From Lachnospiraceae bacterium (GTDB taxonomy: Bacteria; Bacillota; Clostridia; Lachnospirales; Lachnospiraceae): a stretch of DNA of 64,000 nt. Location of the stretch: NCBI GenBank assembly GCA_024403615.1, contig JAKSRM010000006.1, positions 1 to 64,000 of the forward strand. The letters are read 5' to 3'. The notes below the pieces were generated by a model. It was not told the origin of the DNA, made no database searches, and worked only from the letters and a program-made list of their open reading frames with translations. Positions 41,491-50,435 of this stretch are shown piece by piece. Positions within the stretch are counted from its first letter, which is position 1. Each line of letters opens with the position of its first letter. The position numbers and the translations under genes are program-made.

Positions 41491-44304
41491 TTGAAAAGAA
41501 AATTTATTGCAATTGCAGCTATATGTTTAAGCTTGACCTTGGCTCTGGGAACCCTGGCTGTTTTTGCGGAAGACGAGATTCCACAGAATTTGGAAACCAC
41601 AGAATCCACTCAGGAAGAAATTGAACCAGAAGTTCCGGAAGAACAGCCTTTATTGCTGACGGAACCAGAAGCGCCGAAGGCGGAAGAAAAATCCAAAGAA
41701 ACCGTAACGGTTTCCACACCGAAAGTGTATGTTTCCGGTACCAAAGTTACAGCCCAGATAAAATCCAATGGAATTAATCTGACTTGGGATGAGGTAAGCG
41801 GAGCTAACGGCTATCGTTTATATTGGAAAGTACCGGGAGGAACCTGGAAGTTCTTCAAGGACGTAGTGGGTGCCACAAATTTCTTAGATACAGGAGTTAC
41901 CTACGGAGAAACCTATGTATATTTGGTAAAGCCTTATAAAACCGTAGATGGTACGAGATACTATGGGGAAGCGCCTGCAGAAAACGTGGACGTCATTACT
42001 TACGTTGCACAACCGAAATTAACGGGAACTTGCAGTAAACCTTCGGGCATTAAAATCAGTTGGAATTCTGTTGCGGGAGCTGCAGGTTATTATGTTTACC
42101 GGAAGACCTCAGGCGGAAGCTGGAAGAAGTACGATCAGACAGAAAACAACTATTATATCGATGAGTCCATCAAGGAAACCACGATTTACTATTATACCGT
42201 AAGAGCCTATTCTGCAGAAGGCAAGGTAGGAACTTATGATTCTAAGGGCATAACTGGAAGATATGTTGCTGGCACGAAATTTGTTTCGGCAGTGAACAAG
42301 ACGGATAGTATTGATCTTTCTTGGAAAAGTTTAAGTGGAGCAACCGGATACCGTCTGTACTGGAGATATCCAGGTGGAACTTGGAAGTTCTTTAAAGATG
42401 TAGAAGGTTCGACCAAATATACTGATAAAGGTGTTTCTTATGGAAAAACCTATGATTATTTGGTAAAACCGTACGTTACCATTGGAGGAATAAAATATTT
42501 AGGTAGTTCGGATGCTTTCTCCATGATAACCATTGACCGCTTAGGCATTCCGAAAATGGTGAAGACTTCCAGTGCAAAGGATGGCATTAAAATCGAATGG
42601 GGCGCTGTAAAAAAAGCAGCGAAATATAAAATATACTGGCGGACAGAAAATGGAAGCTGGAAACAATTTGCAGAAACGACGAGCACATCCTATGTAGACA
42701 AATCGGTCACCGTAGGAACCAAATATTATTACACCGTTGCCGCCGTAGGCACAGATGAAAAAACGGGAACTTATGATTCTAGCGGTATGGCTGGAGTTTA
42801 TGTCCCAGGTACTCAGATGACTTCTGCAAAAAATACTGCAAGCGGAATCTCTATGTCATGGAAAAGTGTTTCTGGAGTAAGTGGATATAGAGTTTACTGG
42901 AGAAACCCAGGTGGAGACTGGAGAAAATTAAAAGATGTGACAAGTGCTACTTCTTGTAGTGACTCCAGTGTTTCTGCCGGAAAAAACTATGATTATCTGG
43001 TAAAACCTTATATTATCGTTAGCGGAGAAAAATATTTTGGTAGCTCCGATGCAAGCTCCATGGTAACCATTGAGCGTCTGGCAGCTCCGAAAATGGAAAA
43101 AGCAACAGGAACCAAGGATGGAATCTGGGTAGAATGGGCAGCTGTGAAAGGCGCTGTGAAATATAAACTGTATCGACGCAGTGAAAGTGACAGCTGGAAA
43201 CTATTGGCAGAAACGGAAGACACCGTTTATGTTGATAAAACGGTGGATGTTGGTAGTAAATATTCTTACACCGTTGCTGCAGTAAATGCCGAGGGAAAAG
43301 CCAGCTGGTATGATTCTACTGGAAAAGCAGGCATCTATCTCCCAGGCTCTAGAATGACATCTGCAAAGAATACCGAAAACGGAATCACTCTTACCTGGGA
43401 AAAAGTATCCGGAGCAACGGGATACCGTCTGTATTGGAGAATTCCGGGTGGAACCTGGAAAAGTTTTAAAGATGTGGCTGGAAGTACCCAATACACTGAC
43501 TCCCAAGTTACCGCCAATGAGACTTATGAATATCTGGCAAGACCTTATAAAACTATAGATGGCGTAAAATACTTTGGATACTATATTAGCAGTTATGGAA
43601 TCACCGTTCTTCGCGTTGGAACTCCACAGCTCCTGTCTTGTAAAAGTGAAAAGAATCCAGCGGGAATTCGCACTGTTTGGAAATCAGTAGCTGGAGCGTC
43701 GAAATATAATGTTTATCGAAAAGCGGAAAACGGCAGCACTTGGAATATGATAGCAACTGTTTCGGGTACAGAATATTTTGATGCTACCGTAACCTCTGGA
43801 AAAACCTATTACTACACGGTAGATGCCGTTGTTGAAACGAAAAACGGAGAAATGCAAGGCGCATATTCCAGCTATGGAATTTCGAATTCTCTGCTTTCAG
43901 AATGGACAACAAAGAGATTACAGGAGGCTGGTGGAACCTTACGGGGAGCTTATGATTGGGCTGTGAAAATTCCTTATGACGGATTGCAACCATCATCTTC
44001 CACTTCCTCCGGTTATGCGTTATACTCCTTACAGAATAAAAAAGGAGATTGCTTAGGAAAAGCAGCATCCTTCTGCTATATGGCGAGAGCGTTAGGCTAC
44101 GAAGTCAATATGATTCAGGGCTATGTTCCGTTACGTGCCGGCGGCATGGGAATTCATGGATGGGTTGAAATTGTTGATCCAAAGACAGGAGTTACCTATA
44201 TCTGTGATCCGGACTTTGAAACGGAAACCGGCTATGACGGATATTTCAAACAGTACGGCCAGTCCGGAACCTGGAGATATACCGATTATAAGGTACTTAA
44301 ATAA
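41491..44304 (+). CDS. secreted protein with eight Fn3 domains and a transglutaminase-like domain
   Basis: 937 residues. Signal peptide (cleavage near FAEDE), a Glu/Pro-rich spacer, then eight fibronectin type III domains from about 75 to 805 in strict alternation of two types: type A carries GYRLYWRxPGGTWKxFKDV and YLVKPY; type B carries WKxxAETxxT and YYYTVAAV. Residues about 815-937 form a transglutaminase-like domain with the Cys-His-Asp triad in KKGDCLGKAASF, GIHGWVEI and ICDPDFE, so it may be a protease or crosslinker. TTG start after AAAGGAT. It is not wall-anchored by a sorting motif. It follows the SGNH gene by 41 bases. Confidence 0.85.
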   Translation: MKRKFIAIAAICLSLTLALGTLAVFAEDEIPQNLETTESTQEEIEPEVPEEQPLLLTEPEAPKAEEKSKETVTVSTPKVYVSGTKVTAQIKSNGINLTWDEVSGANGYRLYWKVPGGTWKFFKDVVGATNFLDTGVTYGETYVYLVKPYKTVDGTRYYGEAPAENVDVITYVAQPKLTGTCSKPSGIKISWNSVAGAAGYYVYRKTSGGSWKKYDQTENNYYIDESIKETTIYYYTVRAYSAEGKVGTYDSKGITGRYVAGTKFVSAVNKTDSIDLSWKSLSGATGYRLYWRYPGGTWKFFKDVEGSTKYTDKGVSYGKTYDYLVKPYVTIGGIKYLGSSDAFSMITIDRLGIPKMVKTSSAKDGIKIEWGAVKKAAKYKIYWRTENGSWKQFAETTSTSYVDKSVTVGTKYYYTVAAVGTDEKTGTYDSSGMAGVYVPGTQMTSAKNTASGISMSWKSVSGVSGYRVYWRNPGGDWRKLKDVTSATSCSDSSVSAGKNYDYLVKPYIIVSGEKYFGSSDASSMVTIERLAAPKMEKATGTKDGIWVEWAAVKGAVKYKLYRRSESDSWKLLAETEDTVYVDKTVDVGSKYSYTVAAVNAEGKASWYDSTGKAGIYLPGSRMTSAKNTENGITLTWEKVSGATGYRLYWRIPGGTWKSFKDVAGSTQYTDSQVTANETYEYLARPYKTIDGVKYFGYYISSYGITVLRVGTPQLLSCKSEKNPAGIRTVWKSVAGASKYNVYRKAENGSTWNMIATVSGTEYFDATVTSGKTYYYTVDAVVETKNGEMQGAYSSYGISNSLLSEWTTKRLQEAGGTLRGAYDWAVKIPYDGLQPSSSTSSGYALYSLQNKKGDCLGKAASFCYMARALGYEVNMIQGYVPLRAGGMGIHGWVEIVDPKTGVTYICDPDFETETGYDGYFKQYGQSGTWRYTDYKVLK

Positions 44305-44331
44305 TTTAATTGAGATAAAGGAACGAATACG

Positions 44332-44994
44332 ATGATAAGAAGATTTTCCAAAGGAATTTGCCTGGCAACCATGATTTTACTTGTAACGGCAGCAGTGCTG
44401 TCAGGCTGCGGCGGAGCTGCCCAGGAACCGGAAAGTATTCCGGAAACCGAAACCATGTCCCAGCCGGAAACAGTTCCCGTTGTAAAATATGCACCGTTAG
44501 GCGAAGCTACGGAAGGATCCCTTACGATTAAGCTGACAAACAAAATTGGAAAAAATATAACCGGTTTTGAAATTACAGCAGAAGGAAAAGACCCAGTTGC
44601 TCTGCTGAAAGATGATGTGTTTGCAGCCGATGAAACCCGTGAATTATTCTTTAAACCAGAGGAAGGTGTTAAGTATAACATTCTTTTGAAATACGGCGTA
44701 GATAAGGAAATGGTACTTCATGACTTTCCAATGACAGACGCAGAAGAAGTAGACCTTCTTTTAAGCGAAGAAATTGGATATATTACCTATCAGAGTCTGT
44801 CAACAAAAGAGGAAAAGTCTTCTTTAGAAAATGAAAAGAGTCTTATAGTTCCGGAGGAAACCACGGCAGCTTATGTAGAGCCGATTTACTATGAAGAACC
44901 AGTATACTACGAAGAGCCGGTGTATTACCAAGAACCAGTAGACTATGGACCACAGGGCGATGATGGCTGTATTGATGACGGTCTGATGTGGTAA
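44332..44994 (+). CDS. lipoprotein with Tyr/Glu/Pro-rich C-terminal repeats
   Basis: 220 residues. Lipobox LSGC (Cys26), a Pro/Glu spacer, and an immunoglobulin-like beta domain (SLTIKLTNKIGKNITGFEIT ... LFFKPEEGVKYNILLKY), seen in small surface proteins. Residues about 183-206 repeat YEEP-V/I-YY (IYYEEPVYYEEPVYYQEPV), then an acidic end DDGCIDDGLMW with one Cys. Tyr-rich tails could be crosslinked or glycosylated. It is 27 bases after the Fn3/transglutaminase gene and ends in a terminator, so it closes that operon. Confidence 0.8.
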   Translation: MIRRFSKGICLATMILLVTAAVLSGCGGAAQEPESIPETETMSQPETVPVVKYAPLGEATEGSLTIKLTNKIGKNITGFEITAEGKDPVALLKDDVFAADETRELFFKPEEGVKYNILLKYGVDKEMVLHDFPMTDAEEVDLLLSEEIGYITYQSLSTKEEKSSLENEKSLIVPEETTAAYVEPIYYEEPVYYEEPVYYQEPVDYGPQGDDGCIDDGLMW

Positions 44995-45031
44995 AAATCT
45001 CTGAATTTTTCATATAATAAATTGAACCAGA

Positions 45032-45075
45032 AAAACTGATTTCGGGCCAGAGTCGCACGAAATCAGTTTTTTATT
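45032..45075 (+). terminator. rho-independent terminator
   Basis: AAAACTGATTTCG / CGAAATCAGTTTT stem with a 14-base loop and a T-run; separates the Fn3/lipoprotein operon from cluster B. Confidence 0.9.
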
Positions 45076-45092
45076 GTCAAACAGGAAAAACA

Positions 45093-45145
45093 CACAACTT
45101 GTTGTGTAAAAGTACTGTATATGGTACAATACTTAGTTGTATTGT
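45093..45145 (+). promoter_or_regulatory. cluster B promoter with two palindromic operators
   Basis: Palindrome 1: ACACAAC-TT-GTTGTGT (45093-45108) overlaps the -35 (TTGTGT, 45103-45108). TACAAT (45125-45130) is the -10 after 16 bp. Palindrome 2: ACAATAC-N6-GTATTGT (45126-45145) covers the -10 and start site. It lies about 70 bp upstream of the cluster B ligase. Confidence 0.6.
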
Positions 45146-45215
45146 GTATTTTTATGCCCTTTTTTACAAATTAGAAACATTCGATTGATACGATAATAAA
45201 AACGGAGAAACATTC

Positions 45216-46748
45216 ATGATTAAAACAGTAACCGATTATTTGGAAATAACAGCGGACCGTCTGCCGGAAAAAACAGCTTTTTGTGATGAAAAAAGAGAAA
45301 TTACTTTTAGTGAAATTCGGACAGAATCCCAGAAAATCGCATCGGTAATTTCGAGACAGAATATATTTGACAAACCAATCTGTATTTTCATGGAAAAGTC
45401 TGTGGAATGTATCAACGCCATGCTGTCCATCGTTTACAGCGGTAATTTCTATACCGTGTTGGACGTTGATATGCCAGAAGCCAGAATTCAGAAGATTCTG
45501 GAAGTATTGAGTCCTGTTGCGATTATTACAAACGAGGCCCATCTGACAGCAGCAAAGGAAATCGTTGCGAAAGACAATTCCTTATCCGAAGAAGGAATTA
45601 TTGTATATGAAGAAGCGATGAAGGAAGACTTCGATAAAGAAGGTCTCCTTGAGATCCGGGAAAAAATTGATATAAATTCTACGATGTTTGTCCTTTTTAC
45701 TTCTGGATCTACGGGCGTTCCAAAAGGCGTTATCATCCCTCACAGAGCTTTCCCTCCATACATTAACTGGTACGCAGATACTTTCCATTTTGATGAAACA
45801 ACGGTATTTGCAAATCAGGCACCATTCTATTTTATTATGAGCTGTCCGGATATTTTCCTGACAATTCTGGTTGGTGCTACTTGCCATATCGTTCCTAAGA
45901 AGGCCTTTTCCTTCCCGATGGTAACTCTGAATTATTTAAAGGAACGTCATGTTAACGTTCTCTATTGGGTACCGTCCGTACTTTGTATGATTGCTAATTT
46001 CCGGGCTTTACCGGAAGTGCATTTAGATGACTTAAAACATGTTATGTTCGGTGGAGAAGTAATGCCGAGCAAGCAGATGAACATGTGGAGAAAAGAGTAT
46101 CCAAACGTTCAGTTTACAAATCTTTATGGTCCTACAGAGACTACAGAGATGATTTCCTATTATGTAATTGACAGGGACGTTTCAGATTCCGAGTCCCTCC
46201 CGATTGGTATTCCTGCTTCTTATATTAAAGTTATTCTTTTAGATGAAAATGATAAAGAAGTTGCTCCTGGAGAAATCGGCGAGCTTTGCGCAGCGGGAAT
46301 CAGTATCGCAGATGGTTACTACAACATGCCGGAAAAAACAAAAGAAGTCTTTGTAAAGAATCCTGTATTTAAAGAAGGTGATGATCCGGAATCTATCCGC
46401 ATGTACCGTACGGGTGACTTGGCAAAAATTGATGAAAACGGTGACTTAATCTATATGGGAAGAAAAGATTTCCAGATTAAGCACATGGGAAATCGTATTG
46501 AATTAGGTGAAATAGAGACGGCGGTTTCCGCTTTAAATGGCATTGACCAGAACTGCTGTCTTTATGATACAAAACGTAGCCGTATTGTTTTATTTTACAC
46601 AGGAACCGCCACAGAGGATTATATTAACGAGGAACTGCGCAACGCACTTCCTGTATATATGATTCCAAACCGAATTGAGAAACTTGAAAAAATGCCGTTT
46701 AACATTAATGGAAAAATTGATCGAGCAGCTTTAAAAGAGCAAATTTAA
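45216..46748 (+). CDS. cluster B: DltA-like ligase with altered substrate pocket
   Basis: 510 residues, the length and motif set of DltA (D-alanine:carrier ligase) and NRPS adenylation domains: FTSGSTGVPKG (161-171), NLYGPTETT, YRTGDLAKIDENGDLIYMGR, GNRIELGEIE and lysine in NINGKIDR. DltA binds the amino group of D-Ala with an Asp in its NQAPFSFDLS segment and selects the D-form with a Cys in FCGE. Here the matching segments are NQAPFYFIMS (Ile207) and FGGE (Gly279). A substrate without an alpha-amino group is therefore likely. GGAG precedes the ATG; first gene of cluster B. Confidence 0.85.
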   Translation: MIKTVTDYLEITADRLPEKTAFCDEKREITFSEIRTESQKIASVISRQNIFDKPICIFMEKSVECINAMLSIVYSGNFYTVLDVDMPEARIQKILEVLSPVAIITNEAHLTAAKEIVAKDNSLSEEGIIVYEEAMKEDFDKEGLLEIREKIDINSTMFVLFTSGSTGVPKGVIIPHRAFPPYINWYADTFHFDETTVFANQAPFYFIMSCPDIFLTILVGATCHIVPKKAFSFPMVTLNYLKERHVNVLYWVPSVLCMIANFRALPEVHLDDLKHVMFGGEVMPSKQMNMWRKEYPNVQFTNLYGPTETTEMISYYVIDRDVSDSESLPIGIPASYIKVILLDENDKEVAPGEIGELCAAGISIADGYYNMPEKTKEVFVKNPVFKEGDDPESIRMYRTGDLAKIDENGDLIYMGRKDFQIKHMGNRIELGEIETAVSALNGIDQNCCLYDTKRSRIVLFYTGTATEDYINEELRNALPVYMIPNRIEKLEKMPFNINGKIDRAALKEQI

Positions 46749-46758
46749 AGGAGTAAGT

Positions 46759-46887
46759 ATGGAAATAGCGATTGCGATTTTTATCGGTGTATGGCTCAGC
46801 GCTTTTTTTTTTTTTTTTTATTTCCGCATAAAGAAAGAGTATAAAGAAGTATTAAAAAAACAAGGTGAAGACCAGAAAGGCGAGTAA
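46759..46887 (+). CDS. cluster B: 42-residue membrane peptide containing a T17 tract
   Basis: ATG 46759 after AAAGGAG, TAA 46887, four bases before the symporter ATG. The sequence is one membrane helix (AIAIFIGVWLSAFFFFFYF) followed by a charged tail RIKKEYKEVLKKQGEDQKGE. Small peptides of this kind directly precede many SSS/NSS symporters as accessory subunits; DltX of dlt operons is an alternative comparison. The helix is encoded partly by 17 consecutive T (46803-46819), a slippage-prone tract: loss or gain of one base would truncate the peptide, giving a possible ON/OFF switch. Confidence 0.75.
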   Translation: MEIAIAIFIGVWLSAFFFFFYFRIKKEYKEVLKKQGEDQKGE

Positions 46888-46890
46888 AAC

Positions 46891-48513
46891 ATGAACGTTT
46901 ATTTGATCGGTATGATCATCGCCATGGTGATCTTCCTTATTATTGGTTTTGTAGTTAGTAAAAAAGTTCAGAGTGCAGAAGATTTCTATGTCGCAGGAAG
47001 ACAGGCTCCAGTTATTTTGATTGCCGGTTCTTTGGTTGCCTCCTATTCTTCTACCGGTATGTTTATGGGAGATGCAGGAACCTGCTATGATGGTGGATTT
47101 TCTTCTCTGATGATCCTTTCCGGAATGTTGGCCGCTGGCTATATTTTCGGTTCGATCTTCTTTGGAAGATATTTAAGAAGATCCAAAGCTTTAACTATGC
47201 CGGAATTCTTTGGACAGAGATTTGATTCCAAAGCAGTCCGTACTCTTTCCGCGATTACAGCGATTATTACCATGACGGTTTATCTCCTTAGCGTTATGCA
47301 GGGAATTGGAACCCTGATGGAAGTAGTAACTGGCGTGGATTATAAGATTTGTATCATTGTAGCAATGGTAGTATTCACGCTGATTTCCGTAACTTCCGGA
47401 AGCCGCGGCGTTTTGATTACGGATACCTTAATGGCTGCAGTATTTACGATTGCGTTAATCATTGGTGTTGCATTTATTGCCCATGGAACTGGTGGATGGT
47501 ACGACACCATTCATCATCTGGCTGCAAATACCGATACTTCCGCTTTGCTTTCCTGGGCTGGAAAAGCAGGCGCTTTATATGATACTGGTGCTCAGAATGT
47601 TACCTGGGGTGTTATTTATGGTATTTCTTGGATGAGTGTATGTATGGTTGGCCCATGGCAGGCAAGCCGTTACCAGATGGCAAAATCCGAAAGTGTTGTA
47701 GTAAAGAGTGCTTACTGGTCAGCCATCGGTGTGTTCTTGCTTCAGTTCTTAAGCGGAATCGGCGCTGTATTTGTAAATCGGGTATTCCCGGATATGCCAG
47801 ATTCTACTCACGTATTGATCTGGGCTAGCATGAACCTTATGCCAAAGATTTTAGGTATTATTCTTCTTACCGGTATTCTGGCAGCAGGTATTTCTTCCGC
47901 AACGACCTTCCAGTCTCTGATTGGCAGTATGGTTGCGAATGATGTTGTGAAAGCGTTTGATTCCAAAGGCTTGGATAAAAACGCTATGGATAAAAAAGCT
48001 ATCAATATTGGACGTATTACAATGATTGCAGCAGCAGTTGTTGTTACCTTAGTAGCTCTTGGAAATCCTCCGGCAATTTTCGTTATTATGTATTTAGGCG
48101 GCGCAATGATTGCAAGTTCCTGGATGCCAGTAGCAGTTGCCAGTGTATTTAGTAAGAGAGTTACGAAAACCGGTGCTTTTGCCGGTATGTTAGCAGGCTT
48201 TGTTACCAACTTTGCATTAAAACTGATTTCCCACTTTGCAGGATGGAGTTTGCCAGTTTGGTTAGACCCTGTATTTGTTGGTATTATTGTAAATATTATT
48301 GCTTTGATTATCGGATCTGCATGCACGAAAGTTACGGAGCAGGAAGTTCTGGAACGAAACAAAATGTTTATTATTCCGGAATCTGAAAAAGATCCAAAGG
48401 AAATCAAAAAGACCATGGTTGCTGCAAAAATTGGCTGTCTGGTTGGAGCAGTAGCGTTTATTGTTTGCTTAGTTTTGTGGATTATTCCATATCTGAATGG
48501 TTTAAATATGTAA
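46891..48513 (+). CDS. cluster B: sodium:solute symporter (SSS family)
   Basis: 540 residues, thirteen membrane helices. SSS features: early KVQSAEDFYVAGRQAP, SLVASYSSTGMFMGDAGTCY (Na+ and substrate site region), LTMPEFFGQRF, GVIYGISWMSVCMVGPWQASRYQMA and ILAAGISSATTFQSLIGSMV (Ser/Thr of the Na2 site). The family imports monocarboxylates, amino acids, pantothenate or sugars. Lying between the ligase and the carrier protein, with its small peptide, it is the probable supplier of the acid activated by the DltA-like ligase. Substrate not determinable. Confidence 0.88.
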   Translation: MNVYLIGMIIAMVIFLIIGFVVSKKVQSAEDFYVAGRQAPVILIAGSLVASYSSTGMFMGDAGTCYDGGFSSLMILSGMLAAGYIFGSIFFGRYLRRSKALTMPEFFGQRFDSKAVRTLSAITAIITMTVYLLSVMQGIGTLMEVVTGVDYKICIIVAMVVFTLISVTSGSRGVLITDTLMAAVFTIALIIGVAFIAHGTGGWYDTIHHLAANTDTSALLSWAGKAGALYDTGAQNVTWGVIYGISWMSVCMVGPWQASRYQMAKSESVVVKSAYWSAIGVFLLQFLSGIGAVFVNRVFPDMPDSTHVLIWASMNLMPKILGIILLTGILAAGISSATTFQSLIGSMVANDVVKAFDSKGLDKNAMDKKAINIGRITMIAAAVVVTLVALGNPPAIFVIMYLGGAMIASSWMPVAVASVFSKRVTKTGAFAGMLAGFVTNFALKLISHFAGWSLPVWLDPVFVGIIVNIIALIIGSACTKVTEQEVLERNKMFIIPESEKDPKEIKKTMVAAKIGCLVGAVAFIVCLVLWIIPYLNGLNM

Positions 48514-48533
48514 TACTTAAATAGGAGAACGTA

Positions 48534-48761
48534 ATGGAAGAATTTATTGAGAAATTAAAACTGATTAAAAAAGGCGTTGACTTTGAGAACGAAACAGAAC
48601 TTTTTGACGGGGGCTTTCTGGATTCCTTCGATGTAATTCAGATTATCACTATGCTGGATGAGGACTACGAAATTACAGTTCCTCCTTCAGAAATCGTTCC
48701 TACAAACTTTAACAGTGCAAAAGCAATGTTTGCAATGATGCAGAGACTTGAGGATGAATAA
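48534..48761 (+). CDS. cluster B: acyl carrier protein (DltC-like)
   Basis: 75 residues, acidic, with the phosphopantetheine site at Ser31 in GGFLDSFDVIQ. The LDSF motif is the one of DltC. AGGAG lies upstream. It lies 21 bases after the symporter and 22 bases before the MBOAT gene, and should shuttle the acyl group from ligase to MBOAT protein. Confidence 0.9.
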   Translation: MEEFIEKLKLIKKGVDFENETELFDGGFLDSFDVIQIITMLDEDYEITVPPSEIVPTNFNSAKAMFAMMQRLEDE

Positions 48762-48782
48762 AGACCTGAGGAAAAATAAAAA

Positions 48783-50414
48783 ATGACCCTTACATCGTTA
48801 TCATTTTTTGCCTTTGTTTTCGCAACCTTGGTGTTATATTACATCATTCCGAAAAAGTTCCGTTGGATTGTGCTTTTGGCAGCCAGCGCTGCTTTTTATG
48901 GTATCGTTTGCCTGAAATATATGCCGTTCATTGTATTTACGGCAATTTCCACATGGCTGGGAGCTTTGTGGCTGGATAAGGTAGCGAATCAACGGAAGGC
49001 AGAATTAAAAGAACATAAAGCAGATTGGGATTCCGATACAAAGAAAGCCTACAAGCATAAAACTCTTGTTAACAAGAGATTGATTTTGGCTTTAGTTCTG
49101 GTATTAAATTTTGGAATTCTTGCAGTTATTAAATATTTCGACTATATTTCCGAGTGGCTTTCTGGATTCTTGCCAGTTCCGGCAATCTCTTTAGGAATTC
49201 TGCTTCCTTTGGGAATCAGCTTTTATACCTTCCAGTCCATGGGATACATCGTTGATGTATATTGGGGAAAGACGGCTCCAGAAAAGAATTTTGCTAAATT
49301 TGCATTATTTGTTTCCTTCTTTCCACAGATCATCCAGGGACCGATTGCCATTTATGATGATCTGGCAAAACAGTTATACGAAGGTCATGACCTTCAGTAT
49401 GAGAATATTAAAAATGGCTTTATATTGATTCTTTGGGGCTTATTTAAAAAGATGGTAATTGCGGACCGTTTGATTGTCATTCTGAATGCCATTTTGGATA
49501 ACCGTCCGGGATTATACAATTTCTTTGGCGCAATTGCGATTTTAGTATATGCAGCTCAGCTTTATATGGACTTCTCCGGAGGCATCGATATCTCCAGAGG
49601 TGTTGCCCAGATGCTGGGAATCAATATGGCATACAACTTCAAGAGACCGTTCTTCGCAAGAACCGTTGCCGATTTCTGGCGTAGATGGCATATTTCCCTT
49701 TGCCATTGGTTAAGAACTTATCTGTTTTATCCAATCGCCGTATCGAAAGCTTTCTTACGTTTTGGAAAATGGATTGGTTCCCATGCAAAGAAAAAAGATT
49801 TACCGGCAGATAGTGTATGGGGCGGCTTTACGTTTATTGAACATGCGGGAAGAGTTGTTCCTGGTTGTATTGCAACCTTACTTACCTTCCTGATTGTCGG
49901 TATGTGGCATGGTGCGAACTGGAAATATGCTGGTTACGGCTTATGGAACGGAATCATCATTCTCGTATCCATGTTGCTGGACCCGGTTTTCAAATATGTA
50001 ATCAATAAAACGAAAATCAGAACGCAGACCTTCAGCTGGAGATTGTGGCAGATTTTCCGTACCTTTGTAATCACAATGGTTGGTTTCGCTTTTGATATTG
50101 GAAATGACATGGCAGATTCTGCAAGAATGGTTTTAGATTGTTTAAATCCATTAGGCAGAGCAGCATCGGTACCAGCAGAACTGAATATTGGATTGAAAAT
50201 ATCCGATTATGCAGTAATTGTAGTTGGACTTATGATTGTTTTTGCAGTCAGCCTTTATCAGGAACGTTCCCAGAAGAGCTTCCGCGATACCCTTGGAAAA
50301 CAGTCCATTTGGTTCCAGTGGGTTATTATGCTGGGCTTACTGTTAGGTGTTGTAATTTTAGGAATGTATGGACCTGGCGTTGCTGCAAATGAATTTGTTT
50401 ACATGAACTTCTAA
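48783..50414 (+). CDS. cluster B: MBOAT acyltransferase (DltB/AlgI-like)
   Basis: 543 residues, about twelve membrane helices. VSFFPQIIQGPIAIYDD, YMDFSGGIDISRGVAQMLG, DFWRRWHISLCHWLRTYLF and the catalytic His376 in VGMWHGANW are the MBOAT marks. It is paralogous to the cluster A MBOAT (shared layout, the same final LGMYGP-type segment followed by an F-x-Y-M-N-F-like end). Expected to carry the acyl group from the carrier protein to the outer face. AGGAAA precedes the ATG. Confidence 0.9.
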   Translation: MTLTSLSFFAFVFATLVLYYIIPKKFRWIVLLAASAAFYGIVCLKYMPFIVFTAISTWLGALWLDKVANQRKAELKEHKADWDSDTKKAYKHKTLVNKRLILALVLVLNFGILAVIKYFDYISEWLSGFLPVPAISLGILLPLGISFYTFQSMGYIVDVYWGKTAPEKNFAKFALFVSFFPQIIQGPIAIYDDLAKQLYEGHDLQYENIKNGFILILWGLFKKMVIADRLIVILNAILDNRPGLYNFFGAIAILVYAAQLYMDFSGGIDISRGVAQMLGINMAYNFKRPFFARTVADFWRRWHISLCHWLRTYLFYPIAVSKAFLRFGKWIGSHAKKKDLPADSVWGGFTFIEHAGRVVPGCIATLLTFLIVGMWHGANWKYAGYGLWNGIIILVSMLLDPVFKYVINKTKIRTQTFSWRLWQIFRTFVITMVGFAFDIGNDMADSARMVLDCLNPLGRAASVPAELNIGLKISDYAVIVVGLMIVFAVSLYQERSQKSFRDTLGKQSIWFQWVIMLGLLLGVVILGMYGPGVAANEFVYMNF

Positions 50415-50435
50415 GGATTTGAACTAGATTAGATA

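Noticed and set aside
46803..46819. T17 tract as an intrinsic terminator
   Set aside because: No GC-rich stem precedes it and it lies in the middle of a reading frame with a good ribosome site.
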